Positions 9,211-19,468 of a stretch of DNA of 64,000 bases are shown in pieces. Below the pieces are notes generated by a model. It was not told where the DNA came from, made no database searches, and saw only the letters and a program-made list of their open reading frames with translations. Source of the DNA: BM003 sp963783695 (GTDB lineage Bacteria; Pseudomonadota; Gammaproteobacteria; Steroidobacterales; BM003); contig CAWAOM010000001.1 in the NCBI GenBank assembly GCA_963783695.1, forward strand, positions 124,001-188,000, in the 5' to 3' direction. Position 1 is the first letter of the stretch. Each line of letters opens with the position of its first letter. Made by a program: the position numbers and the translations under genes.

Positions 9211-12200
9211 ATGATGCATCTCAGGTTATCGCGTTCTCGTACGTGGCTTGCTCTTCTGACCGCGTCGGTACTTTTTGCTGCGGGCTGCGACGGAGACTCC
9301 GATCCGTCGAACGGGCCACCGATCATCGAGGCACCGCTCGAAACCATTACCGCGACCTTCGACTCGGAAGAAGTCGATCCGTTTCAGAAGGGAACATCGC
9401 CGCTGAGCGCGGTTTTCGAGGGCGGAAGCGCCGCCGGTGACGGAGCCTGGATTATCGCGGAGGAGGAGACGGGTGAGATTTCGCTGACCACCCGGACTCG
9501 TTCGCTCGAACTCGAGTTCGAAAACAATTATCTGCCTGTCATGCCTCGCGCCAGCAAGACCGGGGGGAACGCCGTTTTCGAAGAGGTCACGGTCGAGTGC
9601 GGAGTTGGTAACCAGGGCAACGACAATACCGAAGCTTACAACGCATTGATGTACGTGCGCGGCTTCACCCAGGTCGAAGACCCCGGTACCGCGGCAAATT
9701 CATCGACCCGTTTTGTAGTCGGTCCGGAAAATTTGCTGGTTAATTTTGGCAACAACATCTACAAGACCGAAATGATCATTTCGCCGGAGAATATTGTCGG
9801 TGGCCGTTTCGACTACAAGATCGCCGACGGCGGCTGGTCCGACGACAAGACCTGGACCGAGGACACCAACCCACTGCAGCTGGATACGCCGCTGACGCTC
9901 GTACCTGGCGGTAGTGGCGCACCGAATGGCAGTTTTACGGTGGCCTCGGAGGAATGCTACGCGTTCGAACTGGATACGACGGATGTCAACGCACCGGTAT
10001 TGACCGCGGCGATCAAGAAGGACGACGGCGGCGGCGGGCCCGGGCCCGAGCCGGATCCCGACACCGGGGCGGAAGTGCGGGTTTACGACACCAGCGACGC
10101 TCTTATTGCGACTTTTGATGCCTCGCCAGTCAGCTTGAGCCGTACCGGTGGCGAAACCGCGATCGCCCGGATCGAGGTTGAGAATCGCGGCGGTGACGGC
10201 GATGTCGGCGTCACGCTGGTCGAGTGGACCGCGACGATGGACGATGCGCCGCCGACCCGCACCCTATCGATGGAGTACCATCGCGCAGACGCCAACTATG
10301 ACGGCGTGGAGATTGAATTCGACAGCGGTATGGGCACGCAAACCGCTGCCTGTATCGCCAACCCGCCAACCGGTTACGGCTGGTGTGCGGCTGAAATCAG
10401 CGTCTATCCGACAACCGTGCTGACCTACCGGGTACTTGTCAATGGCGAAGAGGATCCCGCCGGCAGGCTGGTGCTGAATGTCGATGACGTCAACGGGAAC
10501 AACCAGGTTTTGACGTTCTCCGGTAGCGCCGCGTGGGGGAACAACCCGACTAACCCGGCGACCGGTGAACCGCTGGCGGTTGGGCCGAACGAATTTCTGT
10601 TTTTCTTCGACTGCGCGCTGGGTGCGGCGTGCGAGGATCTCGGTGTACACATTGAAACCACCGACGGCACCGAGTGGACTCTCGAAGGCCAGGATCATCC
10701 GCCCGAGTATGTAGACGAGGATACCTATGTCTTCCGTATCACCCGGCCGCAGGATCTGCCGAAGAATGGCGTTCCGACCTACAGCGCGAATCCGGATCCG
10801 GTAGATACGCTGCCACCGCTCGTCGTCGAGGCAAGGTCGGGAGGGGTCGATCCTGATCCGTTATCTGCTCCGGACCCAATTGATATCGCAGTCGATGGCA
10901 ACTTGATTTTTGCGACAGCCGGAGTCGACGATATTTCGTCTTCCCCGTTCTACTCGGTTGCCAAAGTCGTCGGACCGGCGGCTTGCCACTGGGTGTATGC
11001 GAACGATACCGATGGCAACGTCATTGCCTGTTCGCCGGGGCTGGTTGAGTCGGATGCGACGTTCGAGCTGCTGTATTCAGCCAACGCCACGATCAAGGCC
11101 GGTCTTAGCCGGTTTACCGGCGCTGACGGCGCGCTGGTGTTGACACCCGGCGGAGAACTCTCCGCGCCGGATAATCAACTCAATCTTTCCGGCTGGCCGA
11201 CCTTCACGTTGCCTGGCAGCGTGGACGCGGCACAGGCGAAGGAACTGCTCAAATACCAGCTGGTGCTGGTGCAGACCTATTTCGCCGATGGCTCCGATGT
11301 TGCGGAAGGCACCAAGCTGCAGACGCCGGGGGCGCTCGACAATCTATACGCCGCGGCTGCGGCAGCCACGGTATTCGGACCCGACTACGGCACTGGTGCG
11401 CCCACGCCGAGCGTCTGGGCGCCGACTGCGATGTCGGTCGCGCTAAATATTTATGACTCGAGCGCGGCGGCCGATCCATCGGCGGTGGTGTTGATGGATG
11501 AGAACCTCGACAGCGGCGTGTGGAGCACGCCGGGCGATGCAGGTTGGGACCGCAAGTTCTATACCTACACCGTCACGGTGTACCGCCAGGACGTTGGTGA
11601 CAACGTCAATACGCTCGGCGAGATCGTTACTGTCGAAGTGACCGATCCGTATTCGGTGAGCCTTGCGACGGACAGCGCTCGCAGCCAGTTCGTCAATCTC
11701 GACGATGCCGATCTCAAACCGGCGGGCTGGGATGGCCTGGTCAAGCCGGCTCTCGCCGCACCCGAGGACATCACGCTCTACGAGTTGCACGTCCGCGATT
11801 TCAGTGTTGCCGACGAATCTGTCAGCGAAGCGAACCGTGGCAGGTTTATGGCATTTACCGAACTCGGAAGCGATGGCATGACACATCTCTCTGAACTGCA
11901 GAGTGCGGGTCTGAGCCACGTCCACCTGTTGCCGTCCTTCGATATCGCGACCGTGCTCGAGAACCGTGCGGAGCGGATCGAGACGGACGACCTGGTTGAC
12001 GATCTGTGTGCCGCGGTGGCTGAGGCTGCCGATGCGCTGTGCCCGACTTACAGCGGCCAGACCATTCGCCAGGTGCTGGAATCCACGGACGGCTTCTCGA
12101 CGCTGCAGCAACAAATCGTGACCTGGATGGGCGATCTCGACGGTTTCAACTGGGGCTATGATCCGTGGCACTACAATGTGCCGGAAGGCAGTTATGCGAC

Positions 12201-14793
12201 GGATCCGGACGGACCGCAGAGAATACTCGAGTTCCGCGAGATGGTTGCAGCGCTCAACTCGGTCGGTCTTCGTACCATTATCGACGTGGTCTACAACCAC
12301 ACCAACGCATCCGGTCTCAACACCAAGTCGGTGCTCGATAAGGTCGTGCCGTGGTACTACCACCGCCGTAACGAGATCACGGGCGATGTGTTGCGCGACT
12401 CCTGTTGCGATGACACTGCTCCGGAATACGCGATGATGGGCAAGCTTGTGGTTGACTCGACGACCCAGTGGGTCGAGCAGTACAAGGTCAGCGGCTTCCG
12501 ATTCGACCTGATGGGGTTCCATCCGAAAACCAACATCCAGGCTGTGCAGAGCGCTACCCAGGCGGTTGACGATACAACGTATATTTATGGCGAAGGCTGG
12601 AATTTCGGTGATGTCGGCAATGATCGCCGTTTCGTCCAGGCCACCCAGGCCAATATGGCGGGGACCGGGGTCGGCACTTTCAATGATCGTATCCGTGACG
12701 GCCTTCGCGGCGGTGGTCCATTCGACAGCGGGGAGGCGCATGTCCGCAATCAAGGCTGGATCAACGGCGGTGGCGGCGGCAACCTCAATAACCTGAACCA
12801 GTCTGAAGGCAATGCCGAGGCGGTCGCAGATGCAAACTGCAGCGGCCTCGACTGGATTATGGTGTCGATGGCGGGCAACCTTGCAGGATTCCGGCTATAC
12901 AGCTGTACCTCCGAAGCCTTTGTGAATGGGTCCGATGTAGACTACAACGGCCAGAATGCCGGCTACACGGAAGACCCGCAGGAGATCATCAACTACGCGT
13001 TCAAGCACGATAACGAGACCCTCTGGGATATCAGCCAGTACAAGAATCCGGAAGGCACTGCGGTTGCCGATCGGGTTCGTGTCCAGAATCTCGGTGTGGC
13101 CGCCATAACCCTCGGCCAGGGCATACCGTTCTTCCAGGCCGGTGGCGAACTGCTGCGATCGAAGTCGATGGATCGCGACAGCTTCAATTCCGGTGACTGG
13201 TTCAACGAGCTCGATTTCAGCCGCCAGAGCAACAAGTGGCGGGTTGGATTGCCGGTAGCGGACAAGAACGAAAGCGGCTGGCCATTGATGTCGAACCTGT
13301 TCGAGGATTCGACCATCGATGCGAGCGCGCCCGATATCCAGCACGCCGTAGACAACTTCAAGGAGATGCTGGCGATCCGCAAGAGTACGAACCTGTTGCG
13401 GCTCCGAGACAAGGACCAGATCAACCAGCGTGTCAGCTACTACAACCCGCGTCCCGATACAGCCGGTGTACGCCGCGGCATTCTCGTTCAGGGTATTGAT
13501 GGCTGTGTCGACCCCAACCTTACGCCGGACGACGGCGGGCTCGTGCTGATCCAGAACGTCACGTTGCAGGAACAGGTCATCGAATTGTTCCTCGACGACG
13601 CTTATGAGTTGCACCCGATCCAGCAGGCTTCGATGGATCCCATCGTACAGGCGGCGAGTTACTCGGCGCAGACCGGGTTTACGGTCCCCGCGTTAACGAC
13701 GGCGGTATTCCGCAAGGATCAGTCGGGCGAGCTGTGCGATATCTTTGGCGCGACGACGAGCTATGTGCGTGGTGGCTTCAACGACTGGGGCATCGCTAAC
13801 CCGCTGACAGAAGTCGGTGAGACCGGCGTCCTGCAGACTACAGCGAGTGTCGACACCACCAATGGTTCATCGTTCGAGTACAAGATTGCATCCGAGGACT
13901 GGGCGACCATCAACTGCGGTGGGCCGGAAGGCGATCCGACCGACGTGCCGCTGGATGACGGCGAAGACCCGCAGGAAAGCACTTTCCTGACCTGCGGGGC
14001 CAACCCGGGCAACCTGCGAAGCGATTTCCCGGCCACCGGCAACTACAAGTTCTCACTGGATACCAGCGACCAGGCCAACCCCGAGCTGACGGTGTTGCCG
14101 CAACTCGGCGATGGTTTTGGCACCACGACGACGTTCGTGCGCGGCGGCTTCAACGACTGGGGTACGGACAATCCGATGATCCAGGTCGGGGACAGCCAGG
14201 TCGTCGAAACGACCATCGGTGTGGACGCCGCCGGCTACGAGTTCAAGATTGCAGCGGAAGACTGGGCGGCGATTAACTGTGGCGGGCCGGATTACTCCTC
14301 GCCGATGCCGGTTTCGGCCGGTTCGCCGACCACACTGAGTTGCAGCCGGAATCCTTCCAACCTGTCGGCGGCATTCTCCAATGCCGGGCAGGTGAAGTTC
14401 AGTCTCGATACTTCTGATTCCTCGAATCCGCGGCTGACAGTGAGTGACCAGGAAGGCAATGCCTGGGGTTCGGTAGTGGCGTTTGTCCGCGGCGGATTCA
14501 ATGACTGGGGCACCGGCAATCCGTTGGAGAATAACGCGGGAGCGATTTACCAGGGAGTTGTGACGAGCGGTGCCGGCGGTTTCGAGTTCAAGGTGGCCGC
14601 GGAGGATTGGGCGACAATCAACTGCGGTGGCGCCGATGGCATGGGGCCGGTACAGGTCGGAACACCGACTATCCTGAGTTGCGGTGCCAATCCGTCCAAC
14701 CTCTCGATTACGCTTCCCGATGCCGGGGATTACAGTTTCGACGTCGATGTAAGCAATCCCAACAACCCGACGTTGACGATCACACCGCAATAG
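9211..14793 (+). CDS. Large pullulanase-type GH13 lipoprotein with C-terminal FNDW repeats
   Basis: A debranching enzyme cleaving alpha-1,6 bonds in pullulan or starch, probably surface or periplasm anchored: the signal ends in lipobox FAAGC. The start is ATG 9211 with GGAG upstream (ATG 9214 is also possible; the TTG at 9202 is less likely). About 1,860 residues. In order: an N-terminal beta-domain (about 80-270), Gly/Pro linker, pullulanase N-terminal domains, a CBM48-type region (PSVWAPTAMSV), then the catalytic barrel with YNHTNASG, GFRFDLMGF (nucleophile Asp near 1099), YGEGWNFG (acid Glu near 1128) and FKHDNETLWD. After the barrel come three tandem ~115-residue repeats, each with VRGGFNDWG, an EDWA-x-INCGG segment and a final SLDTSD-type strand. 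They are probably starch-binding (X25/SusE-like). A terminator follows directly. Confidence 0.9.
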   Translation: MMHLRLSRSRTWLALLTASVLFAAGCDGDSDPSNGPPIIEAPLETITATFDSEEVDPFQKGTSPLSAVFEGGSAAGDGAWIIAEEETGEISLTTRTRSLELEFENNYLPVMPRASKTGGNAVFEEVTVECGVGNQGNDNTEAYNALMYVRGFTQVEDPGTAANSSTRFVVGPENLLVNFGNNIYKTEMIISPENIVGGRFDYKIADGGWSDDKTWTEDTNPLQLDTPLTLVPGGSGAPNGSFTVASEECYAFELDTTDVNAPVLTAAIKKDDGGGGPGPEPDPDTGAEVRVYDTSDALIATFDASPVSLSRTGGETAIARIEVENRGGDGDVGVTLVEWTATMDDAPPTRTLSMEYHRADANYDGVEIEFDSGMGTQTAACIANPPTGYGWCAAEISVYPTTVLTYRVLVNGEEDPAGRLVLNVDDVNGNNQVLTFSGSAAWGNNPTNPATGEPLAVGPNEFLFFFDCALGAACEDLGVHIETTDGTEWTLEGQDHPPEYVDEDTYVFRITRPQDLPKNGVPTYSANPDPVDTLPPLVVEARSGGVDPDPLSAPDPIDIAVDGNLIFATAGVDDISSSPFYSVAKVVGPAACHWVYANDTDGNVIACSPGLVESDATFELLYSANATIKAGLSRFTGADGALVLTPGGELSAPDNQLNLSGWPTFTLPGSVDAAQAKELLKYQLVLVQTYFADGSDVAEGTKLQTPGALDNLYAAAAAATVFGPDYGTGAPTPSVWAPTAMSVALNIYDSSAAADPSAVVLMDENLDSGVWSTPGDAGWDRKFYTYTVTVYRQDVGDNVNTLGEIVTVEVTDPYSVSLATDSARSQFVNLDDADLKPAGWDGLVKPALAAPEDITLYELHVRDFSVADESVSEANRGRFMAFTELGSDGMTHLSELQSAGLSHVHLLPSFDIATVLENRAERIETDDLVDDLCAAVAEAADALCPTYSGQTIRQVLESTDGFSTLQQQIVTWMGDLDGFNWGYDPWHYNVPEGSYATDPDGPQRILEFREMVAALNSVGLRTIIDVVYNHTNASGLNTKSVLDKVVPWYYHRRNEITGDVLRDSCCDDTAPEYAMMGKLVVDSTTQWVEQYKVSGFRFDLMGFHPKTNIQAVQSATQAVDDTTYIYGEGWNFGDVGNDRRFVQATQANMAGTGVGTFNDRIRDGLRGGGPFDSGEAHVRNQGWINGGGGGNLNNLNQSEGNAEAVADANCSGLDWIMVSMAGNLAGFRLYSCTSEAFVNGSDVDYNGQNAGYTEDPQEIINYAFKHDNETLWDISQYKNPEGTAVADRVRVQNLGVAAITLGQGIPFFQAGGELLRSKSMDRDSFNSGDWFNELDFSRQSNKWRVGLPVADKNESGWPLMSNLFEDSTIDASAPDIQHAVDNFKEMLAIRKSTNLLRLRDKDQINQRVSYYNPRPDTAGVRRGILVQGIDGCVDPNLTPDDGGLVLIQNVTLQEQVIELFLDDAYELHPIQQASMDPIVQAASYSAQTGFTVPALTTAVFRKDQSGELCDIFGATTSYVRGGFNDWGIANPLTEVGETGVLQTTASVDTTNGSSFEYKIASEDWATINCGGPEGDPTDVPLDDGEDPQESTFLTCGANPGNLRSDFPATGNYKFSLDTSDQANPELTVLPQLGDGFGTTTTFVRGGFNDWGTDNPMIQVGDSQVVETTIGVDAAGYEFKIAAEDWAAINCGGPDYSSPMPVSAGSPTTLSCSRNPSNLSAAFSNAGQVKFSLDTSDSSNPRLTVSDQEGNAWGSVVAFVRGGFNDWGTGNPLENNAGAIYQGVVTSGAGGFEFKVAAEDWATINCGGADGMGPVQVGTPTILSCGANPSNLSITLPDAGDYSFDVDVSNPNNPTLTITPQ
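13747..14790 (+). repeat. Three tandem ~350-bp repeats encoding FNDW beta-domains
   Basis: Inside the pullulanase gene, three copies begin near 13747, 14110 and 14465. Each encodes [T/A]-[T/V]-x-[Y/F]-V-R-G-G-F-N-D-W-G, then [E/K]-x-K-[I/V]-A-[S/A]-E-D-W-A and a Cys pair in INCGG and LxC. The cysteines suggest a disulphide per module. The FNDW motif recalls starch-binding CBM48/X25-like domains. Confidence 0.75.
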
Positions 14794-14800
14794 GCATAAG

Positions 14801-14833
14801 AGGCCGGCCGCTGCGGCGGCCGGCCTTTCTTTC
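14801..14833 (+). terminator. Rho-independent terminator after pullulanase gene
   Basis: A perfect 11-bp stem (AGGCCGGCCGC / GCGGCCGGCCT, at 14801-14811 and 14816-14826) has a 4-base loop TGCG and is followed by TTCTTTC. It sits eight bases after the pullulanase stop. Confidence 0.85.
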
Positions 14834-14916
14834 AGGCCGGTGCCCGGGAACGTGTGCCGGTTTTTGTTTGCCCGGAACGCGCGAGTTTGGTGGAAGATCG
14901 CAACCGAGATGAGCCG

Positions 14917-16836
14917 ATGAGTCAGCCGATCGATAGTGCGGCCATAGCGTCACGGTCGACCGGTCGCCGGCTACTGTTCACACTTGTCGCGGCTAGTATC
15001 CCGCTGCTGATTGTTGCGGGCCTGGAACTGGGCTTGCGCCTCGCCGGTCTCGGCAACGAGCGCGAGCCGCTGTTCGTTGCAAGTCCCGATCAGGAAGGTT
15101 TCCTTCTTGCAAATCCGATGGTGATCCGGCGGTTTTTCGCAGTGCCGGACCAGGCGCCGCCGGTCAGTATCGAGACGCGGTTTTTCGCTGCGCGGAAATC
15201 TCCGGATACCTTTCGCATTATCGTTCAGGGAGGATCTTCCGCGGCTGGGTTTCCCTATGGCCTCGGCGCTTCGCCCGCCGGCATGCTGGAGCAACGGCTA
15301 CGGCGAACCTTTCCGGATCGGAACATCGAGGTCGTCACGACAGCACTGGCAGCGGTGAACTCCTACGCATTGCTTGATTTTGCCGATGAGATCATTGCGC
15401 AGGAGCCGGATCTGATCCTGGTGTACGCGGGCCACAACGAATACCTCGGGGTGCTGGGCGTAGGCTCGGCGCTATCGCCCGGCACTTCTCGTTGGCTGAC
15501 ATTACTTTACCTCAGACTCAGCCAATTGCGGCTGGTGCAACTGTTGGCCGAAGCCTATGCCGACCTGCTCGGTATAGGCGGAGCTGCAGACGATGCGCCA
15601 GCAGACATTACGCTGATGGCCCGCGTCACAGGTCAGAAAGAGATCCCATACGGTTCGCGTCTGTATCGATCAGGCATCGACCAGCTCCGGGGCAATATGG
15701 ACGCATTGCTCGAAAAGTACGCAAAAGCAGGGGTTCCGGTCATGCTGGGTACACTGGTCAGCAACGATGCCGACCAGGCTCCGTTCGCAAGTCTGAGCTG
15801 TGTGGGCACGGACCGCATCGGCTACTTGAATTTTCTGGATACGGGTCGGACGGCGTTGCAGGCGGGCGATCGCGATGTCGCCCTCGACAGCCTCGAGCAG
15901 GCGGTGGCGATGGACGAATGCGAGGCTGAGGCGCGCTTCCTGCTGGGACGGTTGCGTCTGGACTCGGGCAATGGCGCAGCGGCGCGCGAGGCATTTATCG
16001 CCGCGCGCGACCGGGACCAGCTGAGGTTTCGGGCGCCGTCTGAGTTCAATCGGGTGCTTGCATCGCTTGCTCGTGAGAATGAAGTGAGGCTGGTAGATGT
16101 ACAGGCGCGGTTCGATGAGGTCGCGGAGAACGGCATTATTGGCGCCGACCTGATGCTCGAGCATGTGCATCCGAATCTGGACGGATACTTCCTGCTTGCC
16201 GATGCGTTTTACGATGCGATGCGCGAGGACGGGCTGATCGGTGAGTGGAGCAACGCAGTGCCCGATATTGTTGCGCGCGCCGATGTGCCGGTGAGCGAGG
16301 TCGATCGGCTATTCGGCGAATACAAGATCCTGCGCATCACCGCCGGTTGGCCGTTCGCGGATCCGCCGGTGACGCCAGCGATTCCCGCGCCGCGTAACGA
16401 GGTCGAAAGGCTCGCTCGGCGGCTCTACGATCAGCAGGTCAACTGGACCCAGGCCAACGACCAGGCGCGCAAGCTCTATCGCATCGCGGGTAATCAGCAC
16501 GAGTACACGCGCGTCACGCTGATCCTCGCGGATGCGTTTCCCTTCATCGCCCAGGCGCAATACGAGGCGGGCACCGCGCTGATCAGGGCGCAACGCGCGC
16601 CGGAGGCGGCCGCTTATCTCAGGCGAGCCGTCGAGCAGGCGCCGGGCGTGACCAATCACTGGCTGGCGTTTGCGCATGCGCTGGTGCTCACGGGACGTTA
16701 CGATAACGCTCGGGAGAGTCTGCGACGTGCGCTGGCGCTGGACCCTGGCAATGCGACTGCGACAAAAGCGCTTGCCGATCTCGATAAGCTGGGAATTGGG
16801 GCGGAAGGGGGCGAAGTGAAAAAGGACGAGCAATGA
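14917..16836 (+). CDS. Membrane-anchored SGNH-hydrolase-like protein with C-terminal TPR region (copy 1)
   Basis: A protein of 639 residues from ATG 14917. One N-terminal transmembrane helix (about 15-40, LLFTLVAASIPLLIV) would place the rest outside the cytoplasmic membrane. An SGNH/GDSL-type esterase domain follows: block I VQGGSSAAG with the candidate serine, an Asn-containing VYAGHNEYLG block, and HVHPN carrying the candidate His. The last ~130 residues look like TPR helices (AAAYLRRAVEQAPG, ARESLRRALALDPGN). A substrate cannot be assigned; family relatives often remove acyl or acetyl groups from glycans. It overlaps the next gene by four bases (ATGA) and has a paralogue at 17561-19468 on the opposite strand. 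Confidence 0.78.
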   Translation: MSQPIDSAAIASRSTGRRLLFTLVAASIPLLIVAGLELGLRLAGLGNEREPLFVASPDQEGFLLANPMVIRRFFAVPDQAPPVSIETRFFAARKSPDTFRIIVQGGSSAAGFPYGLGASPAGMLEQRLRRTFPDRNIEVVTTALAAVNSYALLDFADEIIAQEPDLILVYAGHNEYLGVLGVGSALSPGTSRWLTLLYLRLSQLRLVQLLAEAYADLLGIGGAADDAPADITLMARVTGQKEIPYGSRLYRSGIDQLRGNMDALLEKYAKAGVPVMLGTLVSNDADQAPFASLSCVGTDRIGYLNFLDTGRTALQAGDRDVALDSLEQAVAMDECEAEARFLLGRLRLDSGNGAAAREAFIAARDRDQLRFRAPSEFNRVLASLARENEVRLVDVQARFDEVAENGIIGADLMLEHVHPNLDGYFLLADAFYDAMREDGLIGEWSNAVPDIVARADVPVSEVDRLFGEYKILRITAGWPFADPPVTPAIPAPRNEVERLARRLYDQQVNWTQANDQARKLYRIAGNQHEYTRVTLILADAFPFIAQAQYEAGTALIRAQRAPEAAAYLRRAVEQAPGVTNHWLAFAHALVLTGRYDNARESLRRALALDPGNATATKALADLDKLGIGAEGGEVKKDEQ

Positions 16837-17573
16837 AAGTCGTCAAAGAAACCGATCTCTACATTATCCTCGACGACGTGTTCACCGAGTCGGATTTTGC
16901 ATTGTTACGTGAGTACACCGAGTCGAGCGAATATGCGCGCAATCCGAAATGGGTCAAGCCATGGGACCTGGCGGACCAGATGCCGTGGCAGACCGGCGAA
17001 ACGGTCTTTACCCGCGGCAAGCAGATGCGTCAGGACGATCCGCGCCGGGCTTACCCGACCGGTTTGGCTATCGATCTGTTGTTCGACCGGATCGTCAGCA
17101 CCAAGTACTATCGAAAACATCTTCCGAACACTTATGTCACCGCCCGGACTTATCTCCATCCTCCGGGCTCGGGTCTGGACTGGCACGATGATGGCGGACG
17201 TTTCCAGGGCGCGTATACGTTTTATGCGCACCCGCGCTGGCATGCATCCTGGGGCGGAGAGTTGCTGATAGTCGAGAATGATCTGGGAAGGCGTTTGCTG
17301 CCAGAAAAAAAACGCATGCAAGACGGTAAGACGGGAACGGTGAAAGAGAGCTGGAGCGTGCTCTACAAGGACGATCTGTCGCAGATGCTGCTCGACAACG
17401 TGACGAGCACCGAGTTCGTGTTTCCAAAGCCGAACCGGCTGGTATTTCTGAAAGGCGGGCTGTGGCACAAGGTCTCTCTGGTAAAGCCCGCCGCCCCGTT
17501 TGCCAGATGCGCTGTCGCCGGTTTTTTCCTGACCGATGACGATCCGGTGAATTTCTGGCGTCAGGGGTCCTGA
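16833..17573 (+). CDS. 2-oxoglutarate/Fe(II)-dependent dioxygenase (prolyl-hydroxylase-like)
   Basis: A 246-residue protein. The H-x-D pair is visible in LDWHDDGG and the distal His in GGLWHKVS, with HPRWHASWGGELLIVEN between, as in Tpa1/prolyl-4-hydroxylase-type oxygenases. This predicts hydroxylation of a protein or small-molecule substrate using 2-oxoglutarate and oxygen. No signal peptide is seen, so it is probably cytoplasmic. It is translationally coupled (ATGA overlap) to the SGNH-TPR gene upstream and meets the second SGNH-TPR gene tail to tail with a 13-base overlap. The substrate is unknown. Confidence 0.8.
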   Translation: MKVVKETDLYIILDDVFTESDFALLREYTESSEYARNPKWVKPWDLADQMPWQTGETVFTRGKQMRQDDPRRAYPTGLAIDLLFDRIVSTKYYRKHLPNTYVTARTYLHPPGSGLDWHDDGGRFQGAYTFYAHPRWHASWGGELLIVENDLGRRLLPEKKRMQDGKTGTVKESWSVLYKDDLSQMLLDNVTSTEFVFPKPNRLVFLKGGLWHKVSLVKPAAPFARCAVAGFFLTDDDPVNFWRQGS

Positions 17574-19468
17574 GGATTGCGACCCGGCGATGGGTCCGGT
17601 TCGGATTGCAGCTGTTTGATGAGAGCCTCGGTACGGGAATTGCCGGGCTCTATCTCGGCGAGGCGCTGCAGCGTATCGATCGACTTCTGGCGGTATCCGG
17701 CCTGGTAAAAGGCCTGCGCCAGCGCAAGCAAGTGCCGTGGCTCTCTTGGTTTCAGACTCGCAGCTTCATGCAGGTAGCGCAGCGCGAAACGGGGCTGGCC
17801 CTGGCGCAGCAAAAGCTGGCCGGCCGCATACTGGGCCTCGTCGAGAAAAACGAACGCGTCCGCGAGGTTAATGGCAACACGCACGGCCTCGTCGATTTCG
17901 CCGTTGCGCTGGTAGTAAGCAAGCGCCTGGTTCATTGCGTCCAGCCAGGTTATCCGTTTCAGATACCAGTTCTGCGCGATGACCTCGACCTCGCCGTCCG
18001 GCGCGGGCAGCGACCATTCCTGTTTGGTCTGCTGGAATGGCCAGTCACTTTTCAACTGCATTACGCGGTATTCGCCACCGAGGCGGTCAATATCGGTGAC
18101 GCTACGCGTCTCCCACGCAGCAGCATCGTCCACCGACTCGTCCCAGGTACCGATCCAGCCTCGTTCGCGCATCGCATCATAGAATGCGTCTGAAAGGACA
18201 AAATAGCCGCGCACATTCGGATGAAGGTGCTCGATCATCATATCGGCGCCGACGATTCCATTGCGGCTCTCGGCCTGCAGATGTGCCTTGGCATCGACCA
18301 GGTGTGCGCCATATTCGGCAGCCAGTTCGCGGATGACTACATTGATCGCCTCGGGCGCCCTGAAGCGAAGCATGTCGCGGTCCTTGGCTGCGGTGAAGTG
18401 GGATCGCGCAGCGTCGATATCGCCGCTTTTCTCCAGGGCCCGGGCGTAGAGGAACTGCGCCGCTGCAGAGTCGTCGTCCATCTCAACCAGGAGTTTGGCG
18501 ATCGCCGCGGCCTCGGCATAGCTGCCGCGGTCAAACTGTGCTTGCGCTTTTTCGCGCATTGCGCGCCAGCGCTGTTGGTCGATGCTCTCCGCGCGACCGG
18601 ATGAGAACGGCGCCTGATCGTGAATGTTACTCGCTATCGTCGCAATCATCACCGGTACCCCGGCGACTTGATAGGTCTGGAGAAGTTCAGACATATTGTG
18701 GCGGAATTGCGTGATGCCGGCGTCGAACGCGAGCGATCCGTACGCGATCGCGCGTTCGGCAGCGATCCTTGCCATCAGCGTTCCGGGCGGTTGTTCGTCT
18801 CCCTCGGGCAAGGCCCCGGAGAGACTCAGGAACAACCTTTGCATGAGCCGGAACAAGCGCCATTGCTGCAGCCAAAGGACAAGGCGGGTCAGCGCCGGCG
18901 AGCGCGCAGAGCCGAATGCGGAACCGACCCCTAGCACGCCGAGGTATTCGTTGTGACCGGCATAGATCAGCACGGCATCAGGTTCAATCGCGACGATCTC
19001 ATTCGCGAAATCGCTCAGCGTATACGAGTTGACCGCTGACATCGCCGTGCTGATGAACTCGATATCCCGCCCCGGAAAAGTCCGCAGCAGGCGTTGTTTC
19101 AGCATGCCGGCAGGGGAGGCCCATTTTCCAAACGGAAACCCGGCCGCAGTGGACCCCCCCTGCAGCACGATTCGAAAGGTGCCGGCGCGCTTCTCGGCGG
19201 GGAAAAATGTCGTGTCGATTGCTGTACGGGGTGCCAGCCTGGGATCGGCGAAATAGCGCTGAATGACCTTTTCGTTGGGTTGAAGATATTGCCCGGGAGC
19301 ATTCTCGACCGGAACGAAAAGCGGCTCGGGAGGCGCGAAGCCAGCAACCCGCAGTAATCCCTCGAGCAGGAGTAGCATGAGCAGCGGCAGCAAAAGCGCG
19401 ATGGCAAGAAACAGCTTGCGACGGTCCTTGTTACTTTTTCCGTTCGCGGAGGAGCCGCTATCAGTCAC
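17561..19468 (-). CDS. Membrane-anchored SGNH-hydrolase-like protein with C-terminal TPR region (copy 2)
   Basis: Paralogue of the gene at 14917-16836 with the same order. From GTG 19468 (635 residues) there is an N-terminal transmembrane helix (about 15-37, LFLAIALLLPLLMLLLLEG), then SGNH motifs VLQGGSTAAGFPFG, IYAGHNEYLGVLGVG and EHLHPN, and a helical TPR-like tail. The GTG start is inferred: the open frame extends farther upstream but would overlap the divergent carbamoyltransferase gene, and the region before the helix is not protein-like. Divergence from the carbamoyltransferase operon across about 85 bases suggests a shared promoter region. Both paralogues in one locus suggest non-identical or paired roles. 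Confidence 0.75.
   Translation of the reverse strand: MTDSGSSANGKSNKDRRKLFLAIALLLPLLMLLLLEGLLRVAGFAPPEPLFVPVENAPGQYLQPNEKVIQRYFADPRLAPRTAIDTTFFPAEKRAGTFRIVLQGGSTAAGFPFGKWASPAGMLKQRLLRTFPGRDIEFISTAMSAVNSYTLSDFANEIVAIEPDAVLIYAGHNEYLGVLGVGSAFGSARSPALTRLVLWLQQWRLFRLMQRLFLSLSGALPEGDEQPPGTLMARIAAERAIAYGSLAFDAGITQFRHNMSELLQTYQVAGVPVMIATIASNIHDQAPFSSGRAESIDQQRWRAMREKAQAQFDRGSYAEAAAIAKLLVEMDDDSAAAQFLYARALEKSGDIDAARSHFTAAKDRDMLRFRAPEAINVVIRELAAEYGAHLVDAKAHLQAESRNGIVGADMMIEHLHPNVRGYFVLSDAFYDAMRERGWIGTWDESVDDAAAWETRSVTDIDRLGGEYRVMQLKSDWPFQQTKQEWSLPAPDGEVEVIAQNWYLKRITWLDAMNQALAYYQRNGEIDEAVRVAINLADAFVFLDEAQYAAGQLLLRQGQPRFALRYLHEAASLKPREPRHLLALAQAFYQAGYRQKSIDTLQRLAEIEPGNSRTEALIKQLQSEPDPSPGRNPQDP

Noticed and set aside
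11443..12753. A 436-codon minus-strand open frame opposite the pullulanase gene
   Set aside because: It is a codon-bias mirror of a well-supported GH13 gene; no family features or ribosome site were seen.
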